The notes beneath the pieces are model-generated. The model saw only the letters and a program-made list of their open reading frames with translations, did not search any database and had not been told where the DNA came from. Position numbers and translations under genes: made by a program. A DNA stretch of 13,426 nucleotides from an uncultured Ruminococcus sp. (GTDB lineage Bacteria > Bacillota > Clostridia > Oscillospirales > Ruminococcaceae), in assembly GCA_905199285.1 (NCBI GenBank), contig CAJKFZ010000053.1:1-13426 (forward strand), in the 5' to 3' direction. How positions within the stretch are numbered: the first letter of the stretch is position 1; every line of letters begins with the position of its first letter. This document shows positions 1 through 6,039 of the stretch, piece after piece.

Positions 1-334
1 TTTTTTATTAATATTCACTAACTTTTATACAGTATGTAATATTCAGCGATTTAAAAAGATTTTTTTACAAATATCAAAATCATGTATTATTGTTTTAGAA
101 CAAGGCAGTACAACGAGCAGTATCAAACAGACATATTTCACACCGCCGATTGTTAAACTTATACAAATATTATATCACATCGTAAGTATAATTGCAACAT
201 AAAAGTGTATTTTTCTCATATTTTTTTAGAGAATTGTGAACTTGTGCAAATTCGTTAACTTGCTTTTAGTCATTTTGACTGTTATATAAGCGTTTATATA
301 TACTATTATTAATATGCTCAAGCAAAATAAAAAA
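1..334. other. Intergenic region without a gene
   Basis: I see no credible coding region on either strand; the only frames are very short and lack ribosome binding sites. The stretch is very AT-rich. It contains a leftward promoter (listed separately) and a short palindrome, AGTCA-TTT-TGACT at 268-280. Transcripts from the promoter would have about 160 nt of leader before the window ends, so the served gene, or a small RNA, lies mostly or wholly outside. Confidence 0.6.
169..197 (-). promoter_or_regulatory. Sigma-A-type promoter reading off the left edge
   Basis: On the minus strand a -35 box TTGCAA (192-197) lies 17 bp before a perfect -10 box TATAAT (169-174), with a TG two bases before the -10. 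The start point would be near 162. It lies beyond the cassette terminator at 335-365, so it starts a separate transcription unit outside the window. The only start codon soon after it (ATG at about 134) is followed almost at once by a stop. Confidence 0.55.
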
Positions 335-365
335 AGGACTAACTCGTTTAAAATGAGTTAGTCCT
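335..365 (-). terminator. Intrinsic terminator of the phage-like cassette
   Basis: Two perfect 11-bp arms, AGGACTAACTC (335-345) and GAGTTAGTCCT (355-365), enclose a 9-nt loop. On the minus strand the stem is followed by a run of seven T (plus-strand A at 328-335), the classic form. It lies 15 nt after the stop codon of the 131-residue gene, so it ends the leftward three-gene transcript. On the plus strand the flank is only weakly T-rich. Confidence 0.9.
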
Positions 366-379
366 ATAAAAATCAGATT

Positions 380-775
380 TTATATATTTCTTTTAACGTA
401 ATGCTTAACAAACACTGCTTTCCCACGACAATATGCCGATTTAATTTCTCTGTCGCCTGCAAAAATATTTATAACCTTTTTTTCTCCGGCAAAGAGTGAT
501 GATTGCACAACCTCAGCCAGCGTTCCAAGCTTCAGCAAATACGGATATCCGTCATTCAGTTCCGGATAACATCTCATAATAAAATCAGGATAAGGAGCTG
601 TCCGTTCTACCGAAGTTTTTTTAAGAGCCAGCTTTTTTATCATCGGATAGTTGTTCTCCTCAACGAGCAGCATAAAATCACTGTAAGGCGGTTTTCGTTC
701 AGCTGATACAAACTCGTCCAATTCCGGAATACAAGGATAACCATTATTTCGTCCGATGATTATTGCAAAGCTCAT
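380..775 (-). CDS. Small protein with tandem NGYP repeats, phage tail-associated (putative)
   Basis: This 131-residue protein has no family I can name with certainty. It holds about three imperfect units of roughly 32 residues. Unit 1 has NNGYPCIPEL at 10-19 and ERKPPYSDFML at 26-36. Unit 2 has NNYPMIKKL at 41-49 and ERTAPYPDFIM at 57-67. Unit 3 starts with NDGYPYLLKL at 74-83. NGYP-type motifs commonly end GLUG and beta-helix proteins of Firmicutes, including phage-borne ones. There is no signal peptide or membrane segment. The start overlaps the stop of the preceding beta-helix gene by four bases (ATGA), and an AAGGAGGAG ribosome site lies about six bases upstream, so translation is probably coupled. 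A role as tail-fibre tip or fibre accessory protein is inferred from repeats and position. Confidence 0.6.
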   Translation of the reverse strand: MSFAIIIGRNNGYPCIPELDEFVSAERKPPYSDFMLLVEENNYPMIKKLALKKTSVERTAPYPDFIMRCYPELNDGYPYLLKLGTLAEVVQSSLFAGEKKVINIFAGDREIKSAYCRGKAVFVKHYVKRNI

Positions 776-1695
776 TCATCTCCTCCTTCGCAGACAAAAC
801 CTATTGTTTTAAGATACTCCGCATCCTTACACTGAGCGGTCGTAAGCGCACTGAAACCATTAACCTGCGAACCGTTTCGATTTTGAAATTCTGCACTTCC
901 AATAACATCTGCATCATAAAAGCATCCATTAAACGACGCTCTCCAATACATAAAAGGAACAGCCTCATAAGTAACTGTCTGAAAATAATTATTAAAGCCT
1001 GACAACGCATTTGCCATGTATATATACCTTCTGCCGTTGCTGTCAATGCTTTTTATTTTGCCGCTCAGCCATGAATCCTGAACATCCACAGAATAAAAAA
1101 ACGAACTGTCGTCATCATCTGTTGTGCAAAGATTATGCGTACACAACTCAACATTTATCTGTGTTCTGTAAACTCTTCCTCTTTTGATAAACGGAAAAAG
1201 TGTAACATAGTCTCCTTTTATTGCAATACTGCAAAGCTCCAGATTCACAACAACACCGCTTCCATGCAGCAGGCAGCAGCCCGACGAATCAAACATCGAA
1301 TTGCTGCATCTTTTTATATTCAGAAGCAAAGTGCAGTTATACATATTAACCGTACAGTCAGCCTCCGACATAATATTTATAGATTTTCCCATGAGCGTTA
1401 TATTATCAAACAAAATATTGTTTATTTGTATAGTTCCTGTGCTCAAAGGTTTGAATATGCTGAGAACAATATTCGGATCATGTTTATAAATATTTCTTAT
1501 TGCATAATTCTTTCCGTCAAAAGCAGCGCAGTTCAAAGGAATAACGTTAAAATGCTCGCCGTATTCTGTTCCGTTGAAATCAATATCATTGCCCAATTCA
1601 AAATAAACATCGCTGCCGCCAAGTTCCTCCATACCGTAAAGTTCTTCAACAGTCGTTATAATATAAGGATTTTCTTTAGTTCCGTTTCCTGTCAT
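772..1695 (-). CDS. GLUG-type beta-helix protein, putative phage tail fibre or tailspike
   Basis: The protein has 307 residues. It opens with a G-x-G-T-x-E-N-P-Y-x-I-x-T-x-E-E-L signature, followed by a DIDFNGTEYG stretch and then AAFDGKNYAIRNI. This is the GLUG-like pattern of right-handed beta-helix surface proteins, in which a stated 'initial state' is followed by an FDG-N-x-x-I turn. The middle is rich in short beta-strand and Asn/Cys ladder-like repeats. The end (GFSALTTAQCKDAEYLKTIGF) resembles the usual tail of GLUG proteins. I placed the start at the ATG at 1695, because GAGGAGGAG lies four bases upstream; a TTG at 1713 would extend it by six residues but has no ribosome site. It follows the baseplate-like gene after one base and overlaps the NGYP-repeat gene. 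Receptor or polysaccharide binding at a phage tail is inferred; a surface adhesin is possible. Confidence 0.6.
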   Translation of the reverse strand: MTGNGTKENPYIITTVEELYGMEELGGSDVYFELGNDIDFNGTEYGEHFNVIPLNCAAFDGKNYAIRNIYKHDPNIVLSIFKPLSTGTIQINNILFDNITLMGKSINIMSEADCTVNMYNCTLLLNIKRCSNSMFDSSGCCLLHGSGVVVNLELCSIAIKGDYVTLFPFIKRGRVYRTQINVELCTHNLCTTDDDDSSFFYSVDVQDSWLSGKIKSIDSNGRRYIYMANALSGFNNYFQTVTYEAVPFMYWRASFNGCFYDADVIGSAEFQNRNGSQVNGFSALTTAQCKDAEYLKTIGFVCEGGDE

Positions 1696-1696
1696 T

Positions 1697-2320
1697 TTAC
1701 TCCTCCTCAACAATTACATAAAGAACGCTTTCCTTATGCGTGATAGAATCATACTGATTTTTTGTAAGAATAACTACCTCCGGACGTGCAAGATAAACCG
1801 CCGTATCCTCCTCCATTTTATCAAGCCTTGATTCAACCGCCACAAGATCAAATTCCGCTATTTCCTGTTGAATCTTTTCAAGACCGTCTGAAGCAGCTTC
1901 GGTTATCTCGTTTTTGAGCTGTTCCGCAGTTTCAGGAAGCGGACCATTTTTTCCGTTAATCGTCGGTTTCACGCTTACCGGAGGCATATCAAATTTAATT
2001 ACGGTATATTCATCGCCGTATTCATTCTGAACAGAAGCGCTCAATTCAAGTAAAAGCGTACCCGAATTATAAGTAAATTCATTGGAAACGCTCCACTCAA
2101 GACGAATTTTATTATCATCCGCCTCACCGAAAAGAATCTGATCCACCTCCCAATTTTCCTCGGTAACGCCTCTGATAATAAAACTGCAATCCATAAGATC
2201 TCTGCCATTATAATAACGGTCAATCACAAAGCAGATAGTGTCGGCAAAATTTTCTCCCTGCACGAAAAGATTACCGAAAGCATACGTCGGAATATTTTTT
2301 CCTTTAGCAAATACTTCCAT
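1697..2320 (-). CDS. Phage baseplate/tail-fibre-like protein (BppU N-terminal style)
   Basis: The protein has 207 residues in three parts. Residues 1 to about 115 look like a beta-sandwich, opening MEVFAKGKNIPTYAFGNLF with a later EWSVSNEFTYNSGTLLLELSA region, as in N-terminal domains of siphophage upper baseplate proteins. Residues about 128-178 form a charged coiled-coil-like helix (AEQLKNEITEAASDGLEKI and following), typical of a trimeric fibre stalk. The end (VILTKNQYDSITHKESVLYVIVE) matches the short 'LT...YD...LY.IVE' tail seen in many Firmicutes phage minor structural proteins. I chose the ATG at 2320 because AAGGAGG lies five bases upstream; the longer frame begins at a TTG inside a terminator hairpin. 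It is the first gene of the cassette. Family assignment rests on pattern memory. Confidence 0.6.
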   Translation of the reverse strand: MEVFAKGKNIPTYAFGNLFVQGENFADTICFVIDRYYNGRDLMDCSFIIRGVTEENWEVDQILFGEADDNKIRLEWSVSNEFTYNSGTLLLELSASVQNEYGDEYTVIKFDMPPVSVKPTINGKNGPLPETAEQLKNEITEAASDGLEKIQQEIAEFDLVAVESRLDKMEEDTAVYLARPEVVILTKNQYDSITHKESVLYVIVEEE

Positions 2321-2351
2321 TTTTTCCTCCTTTTCCGAAAGACTCCGCAGC

Positions 2352-2369
2352 GCCCTCCTATAAGAGGGC
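2352..2369 (-). repeat. Short hairpin in the cassette leader
   Basis: GCCCTC (2352-2357) and GAGGGC (2364-2369) form a 6-bp GC-rich stem with a 6-nt loop. It lies between the leader terminator and the ribosome binding site of the 207-residue gene. On the minus strand no T run follows it, so it is not a terminator. It might protect the 5' end of the mRNA or compete with the ribosome site; neither is shown by the sequence. Confidence 0.5.
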
Positions 2370-2371
2370 AA

Positions 2372-2410
2372 AAAAAGAGGCTTATTCAACGGAAAACCAT
2401 TGAATAAGCC
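2372..2410 (-). terminator. Intrinsic terminator or attenuator just upstream of the phage-like cassette
   Basis: Perfect 11-bp arms, GGCTTATTCAA (2379-2389) and TTGAATAAGCC (2400-2410), enclose a 10-nt loop. On the minus strand the stem is followed by TCTTTTTTT, a textbook terminator reading leftward. It lies only about 60 nt before the ATG at 2320. It either ends a transcript coming from the right, insulating the cassette, or acts as an attenuator in the cassette's own leader. Confidence 0.85.
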
Positions 2411-2446
2411 ATAAATTTAATTCAAATAACAAAAATCAAAGAAGAA

Positions 2447-2475
2447 ATTATATGAAAAATTGGAGATTGCGTTAT
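2447..2475 (-). promoter_or_regulatory. Weak candidate promoter of the phage-like cassette
   Basis: The minus strand has a perfect -10 box TATAAT (2447-2452), but the -35 region 17 bp upstream (ATAACG at 2470-2475) is poor and there is no TG extension. If it is used, the transcript would run through the terminator hairpin at 2379-2410 before reaching the first gene. No better promoter is visible between this point and the gene. Confidence 0.25.
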
Positions 2476-2529
2476 TATCTGTTGAATTCTCTTCATTTAC
2501 GTACATTAAAATGATTCTATTTCTATTAT

Positions 2530-2671
2530 GCCCAGTTATAGGAGTATTGCTTCATTGGGCATCGCCCTAATCATTCAAAATCTCATAAGGGATTTTGAAT
2601 GATTAATACCGGGTTTCCAAAGGGGATGTACTCCCCTTTGGCAGGGGGACAAGGGGGACAGAGTCCCCCTT
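2530..2671. repeat. Multi-hairpin intergenic repeat element (putative dispersed repeat)
   Basis: Four inverted repeats follow one another between the lyase gene and the phage-like cassette: GCCCA/TGGGC (2530-2534, 2555-2559); a 14-bp pair AATCATTCAAAATC (2569-2582) and its complement (2591-2604); CCAAAGGGG (2617-2625) with CCCCTTTGG (2633-2641); and AAGGGGGAC (2651-2659) with GTCCCCCTT (2663-2671). A second copy of AGGGGGAC at 2643-2650 could pair with the last arm instead. The G-rich part stands out from the AT-rich surroundings. Neither strand has a T run after these stems, so ordinary terminators are unlikely. Its build is that of non-coding dispersed repeats found between genes in Ruminococcus-type genomes. 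Positions 2411-2529 hold nothing else apart from the weak promoter. Confidence 0.6.
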
Positions 2672-2699
2672 AAATAAACGTCAATAGAAGAAAACATCA

Positions 2700-5600
2700 T
2701 CAGTCGATAGACCAGACATCCGGTTCTTCCGGTCTTACATATTCCTCGGAATCAATGTAGTAGTCCGTATGCGGAGGCTGATTATAGCCGTTATTCTGCG
2801 CAGCAACCTGAATTCTGTACTGCGGATTATGCATAAGACTATATAAATTATACTGAGTTGTATAAGTTGTTGTAAATACTCTGAGACCTGTTCCGTCGCT
2901 CTTGCGGAAAATCATTTCCTCTCTCCAGTCTCCCGTAAGATCGCAGGTAAGGCACGCATTTGATTTTGATGCGTTGTTATAGCTTAAGCCGTCGCCCGTA
3001 AAGACTCTGCCCTTGCCGTATTGATCTGCCATAGTTCTGTCAAGAACAGCTCTTTCAAGAACGTCCGTCCAGTAAACGACTGAATTCTGTCCCCACTTTG
3101 TAATATCCGACCACTGGCAGACAACATCATGAGTTCCGCTTGCAAGATGAACATCGGCGCTGTGCGAACCAACCATTTCTGCACCGCCATTTCCGGCAAT
3201 AAGATTATCGGCAATTGCTCTGCCTGTATCTCCGCCGGCAGTTTCACGGAATAAAGTTTTACCTGTTTTTCCATCACGGAGAATAACACCGAAATTAACT
3301 TCAGTTCCGTTCGGATGTTTTTCGTCTTCAAGGCACTGGAATATTTCAAGCCCGGGGTTTGTCGGATCAAAGTCGCCGATATGAATAGCGTCTCCGTGAG
3401 CAAGACCTGATGTATAAAGCAGTTCTCCGTTATCGTCTATAACAGCAGAACCAACTACAATTTCATCCTTGCCGTCGCCGTCAACATCAGCGCCGAGAAT
3501 ATGGTGATTTCCGTCACCGTATCCCTTTGCAGAAACGTTGAATCCGGTATCCCAAGCCCAGTATTCCTTGAGCTTGCCGTTCTCGACATTATAAGCGGTA
3601 ACAGCAGCTCTTGTATAGTATCCTCTTCCGAAAACAGCGCTCGGACGCTGACCGTCGAGATAAGCAACGCAGGCAGTAAAACGATCTACACGGTTGCCGT
3701 AATTATCGCCCCAATCGTTATAATTGCCTCTTGCCGGCTTATAATCGATAGTATCAAGAGCCTTGCCTGTTTCACCGTCAAACAGCGTAAGATATTCAGG
3801 ACCTTCAAGAATTCTTCCTGCTGCCGAACGGTAATCCTTAGAAGGATCGCCCACATAATTACCCTGACCGTCCTTAGTTCCGTCCGCAGTCTTGCAAATC
3901 AGCTCCGATTTACCGTCGCCGTCGAAATCATAAACCATAAACTGCGTATAATGTGCGCCTGCACGGATATTTTTTCCGAGATCGACACGCCATAAAAGAG
4001 TTCCGTCAAGCTTATAGCAGTCTATAAAGACATTTCCTGTATATCCGTCTTTAGAGTTATCCTGCGAATTTGAGGGATCCCACTTAACAAATATCTCATA
4101 CTGTCCGTCACCGTCAGCGTCGCCGACCGAGCAGTCATTTTCAGTGTATGTGCAGACCGTACCGTCCGGCATGGTCATATCGGCAGGCTTCTGAGTCGGA
4201 ATATCGAAATAAGCTCCGCTCTGACCGCTGTTAGTGTTGGTATAATTGATCGAACCATGAGCAAATTCAGTGCATTCGCCGTCAACATAAACATCAATAG
4301 TGTACCAGTCTGTAGCAAGACCGCCGTTATCGAAATAATTCGTTGCCTGATCTGCTGTAAAGGTAGCGAGCTTTTCCTGACCGTTTTTCCAAAGATCGAA
4401 CGTTGTATTCTCATTATCTGTTGCAAGAAGTCTCCAGCTAACGAGGTTACCATTTTTAGCATGAGCAGAAGAAACTCCTCTGTCAAGATTCTCAACACGT
4501 TTTCCGGAAGTTGCCTTATTATGCGGAGCAGATTTATCGGTTGAAATGATCTCAATATAGTCCATATTTGGACCGCCGTTTGCAGTTACAGCGTATGCCT
4601 TAATAGTATTTTTGCCTTTTTTAAGGGAAACGACCGTTTTTTTATCGCTCCACTCCGTCCAGCTTCCGGTTCCCTCAAAATCGACATATTCGCCGTATTC
4701 CTTATCGCCGTTGGTGATAACCTTAACCTGACGGTTAGCGTCCGTACCGTTTGCATATCGGAAATTAACCTCATAATTGCCATCTGCCAGAGCATCTACA
4801 GTCCATTCAACGTAGCTTCCGATAAGGTTATCATAATTCACATAAGCTTCACCGGCAAATCCAGCATTGATATTTTCTCTTATTCCCTTGTAATAATCGG
4901 CTTCAACAGCATAATAACGCTCTTTTACAGGAACTGTAGTAGTGGTTGTAGTAGTTGTTGTCGTCGTTTCAGAAGTGGTAGTCGTAGTAGTTGTAGTCGT
5001 GGTAGTTGTCGGCGCAGTAACAGGAGGCTTATCGAGAGAATAAACATCGTCCGGATTGTTTGAACCGACACATATATCGATCGAAGCGATCTCAGCTCCG
5101 CCGTCAGGAGCATCCAGGATCACATTTACATCGCCTTCGGCAATTCTTACAGCAACAATAACCTCACCGTCTTCATCGTCTGTTTTTTCAAACTGCACCT
5201 TTGTATAAACGTCACTGTTATTCAAAATAAGACGCATTTCGCAGTCGGAACTGCTCCTATACTTAATACGGAATTTATAATTTCCGTCCTGATGAGCGAT
5301 AAATCCAAATGAAGATGAACTTTCAGCTTTACTGAAATCAGTGTAGCCGTTTTGAGAGCCGGCATTGATAAGATCGGTTTCCGCCGGATCTATCACAACA
5401 TCTTTGCCTGTTGAAAGCTTGTGGAGTTCACCAACGTAGAGACTTTTTCTTGCAGTTGTATTCCATATCATAATAGAAACGGCATCAGACATATCTATTT
5501 TACCATCACAGTTTGCGTCCGCAGCAGCAAGAGCTTTGTCACCCGTTATACGCTCAAGTTCAAGCATATGCTTCTGGATAGCAAGAGCGTCCTCATTTGT

Positions 5601-5747
5601 AACACCGTCATTATTAATAACATCGCCGACGACAAAATATTCTTCATCAGCCGCAGCGGTATTCATATACTGAACCGCAGGAAATGAACTTACTGAAAGC
5701 GCTGCACAAAGAGCACAGGCAGTACTTTTAAGAAATTTCTTCTTCAT
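2700..5747 (-). CDS. Secreted dockerin-bearing rhamnogalacturonan lyase, PL11 family
   Basis: The 1015-residue protein cleaves the rhamnogalacturonan I backbone of pectin by beta-elimination. Residues 1-33 are a signal peptide (basic start, hydrophobic core, AAA at 31-33). A dockerin follows at about 40-100, with helices QKHML and VSIMIW. A beta-rich, CBM-like module of unclear family spans about 115-228. A linker with 12 and 11 threonines around Ser-Glu covers 247-271. A CBM35-like domain spans about 278-400 (VEAD, FRYANGTDANR, SWTEWS, KGKNTI, NMDYIEI). The PL11 domain runs from about 416 to the end: ENLDRGVSSAH, DGDGKSELICKTADGT, DWGDNYGNRVDRF and the hallmark LMHNPQYRIQVAAQNNGYN, closely resembling Bacillus subtilis YesW. 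The ATG at 5747 has AAAGGAGA upstream. The dockerin implies attachment to a cellulosome-type scaffold. It is a single-gene unit with its own promoter. Confidence 0.92.
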   Translation of the reverse strand: MKKKFLKSTACALCAALSVSSFPAVQYMNTAAADEEYFVVGDVINNDGVTNEDALAIQKHMLELERITGDKALAAADANCDGKIDMSDAVSIMIWNTTARKSLYVGELHKLSTGKDVVIDPAETDLINAGSQNGYTDFSKAESSSSFGFIAHQDGNYKFRIKYRSSSDCEMRLILNNSDVYTKVQFEKTDDEDGEVIVAVRIAEGDVNVILDAPDGGAEIASIDICVGSNNPDDVYSLDKPPVTAPTTTTTTTTTTTTSETTTTTTTTTTTVPVKERYYAVEADYYKGIRENINAGFAGEAYVNYDNLIGSYVEWTVDALADGNYEVNFRYANGTDANRQVKVITNGDKEYGEYVDFEGTGSWTEWSDKKTVVSLKKGKNTIKAYAVTANGGPNMDYIEIISTDKSAPHNKATSGKRVENLDRGVSSAHAKNGNLVSWRLLATDNENTTFDLWKNGQEKLATFTADQATNYFDNGGLATDWYTIDVYVDGECTEFAHGSINYTNTNSGQSGAYFDIPTQKPADMTMPDGTVCTYTENDCSVGDADGDGQYEIFVKWDPSNSQDNSKDGYTGNVFIDCYKLDGTLLWRVDLGKNIRAGAHYTQFMVYDFDGDGKSELICKTADGTKDGQGNYVGDPSKDYRSAAGRILEGPEYLTLFDGETGKALDTIDYKPARGNYNDWGDNYGNRVDRFTACVAYLDGQRPSAVFGRGYYTRAAVTAYNVENGKLKEYWAWDTGFNVSAKGYGDGNHHILGADVDGDGKDEIVVGSAVIDDNGELLYTSGLAHGDAIHIGDFDPTNPGLEIFQCLEDEKHPNGTEVNFGVILRDGKTGKTLFRETAGGDTGRAIADNLIAGNGGAEMVGSHSADVHLASGTHDVVCQWSDITKWGQNSVVYWTDVLERAVLDRTMADQYGKGRVFTGDGLSYNNASKSNACLTCDLTGDWREEMIFRKSDGTGLRVFTTTYTTQYNLYSLMHNPQYRIQVAAQNNGYNQPPHTDYYIDSEEYVRPEEPDVWSID

Positions 5748-5786
5748 TTCATATCTCTCCTTTAGTATAAAGTTAAATATATCCGC

Positions 5787-5810
5787 ATTACATATGCCTA
5801 TTTATGTAAT
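5787..5810. promoter_or_regulatory. Inverted repeat near the lyase transcription start (possible operator)
   Basis: ATTACATA (5787-5794) and TATGTAAT (5803-5810) are perfect 8-bp arms around an 8-nt centre. The centre lies about 20 bp downstream of the predicted transcription start of the lyase gene. A bound repressor there would block the promoter, so this is a candidate operator for pectin-dependent control. AT-rich DNA yields such repeats by chance fairly often. Confidence 0.35.
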
Positions 5811-5827
5811 ATTTTATAGTAAATAAC

Positions 5828-5856
5828 ATTATAGCAAAATTTTGCTTGTATGTCAA
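5828..5856 (-). promoter_or_regulatory. Consensus sigma-A promoter of the lyase gene
   Basis: The minus strand has TTGACA (5851-5856), a 17-bp spacer and TATAAT (5828-5833), with TGC directly before the -10 box giving an extended -10. Both hexamers and the spacing are ideal. The start point would be near 5821, leaving a leader of about 75 nt before the ATG at 5747. Such a strong basal promoter suggests high constitutive expression or control by a repressor. Confidence 0.9.
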
Positions 5857-5956
5857 GCATTTTACGGCGAAAACAGAAAAAAAGCACATTTAATCATCAA
5901 AAAAATAACATATGTCAGTTTCAAATACACAGCAGATTTTTTCTGATATAAAATCA

Positions 5957-5982
5957 GCTCCCTCTGCCGAAACAGAGAGAGC
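5957..5982. repeat. Hairpin between the lipoprotein and lyase genes
   Basis: GCTCCCTCTG (5957-5966) and CAGAGAGAGC (5973-5982) pair with a single mismatch around a 6-nt loop. It lies just beyond the lipoprotein terminator, in the direction of transcription. A smaller repeat, CTGAT/ATCAG (5943-5957), adjoins it. No clean T run follows on either strand, so its role is unclear; it may back up the terminator. Confidence 0.4.
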
Positions 5983-5986
5983 AGTT

Positions 5987-6019
5987 AAAACAGCGCCACA
6001 CAAAAATCGTGCGGCGCTG
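5987..6019 (-). terminator. Intrinsic terminator of the lipoprotein gene
   Basis: CAGCGCC (5991-5997) pairs with GGCGCTG (6013-6019), and after one mismatch the stem continues with three more pairs (CAC with GTG, less a loop of 7). On the minus strand the stem is followed by TTTT (plus-strand A at 5987-5990). It lies 20 nt after the stop codon at 6040. Confidence 0.8.
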
Positions 6020-6039
6020 CCTTAAAATAGTCGTAAATC

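Noticed and set aside
268..280. AGTCA-TTT-TGACT palindrome as an operator
   Set aside because: It is short, about 70 bp upstream of the nearest -35 box, and has no partner gene; chance is likely in this AT-rich stretch.
1696..1713. TTG start six residues upstream of the beta-helix protein
   Set aside because: There is no ribosome site at the right distance; the ATG at 1695 is preceded by GAGGAGGAG.
1135..1743. Long plus-strand open frame (202 residues) and similar plus-strand frames elsewhere (3501-3995, 7020-7595, 11632-12393)
   Set aside because: They lie antisense to well-supported minus-strand genes, have no ribosome sites, and their proteins are rich in Cys, Ile and Arg without domain patterns.
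2321..2389. TTG-started N-terminal extension of the 207-residue protein
   Set aside because: It begins inside a terminator stem with no ribosome site, while the ATG at 2320 has an ideal AAGGAGG.
2617..2671. G-rich hairpins as the terminator of the lyase gene
   Set aside because: The stems are strong, but no T run follows on the minus strand; I list them as a repeat element instead.
4924..5010. Microsatellite expansion in the Thr-rich tract
   Set aside because: All four Thr codons are mixed, which does not fit simple repeat slippage.
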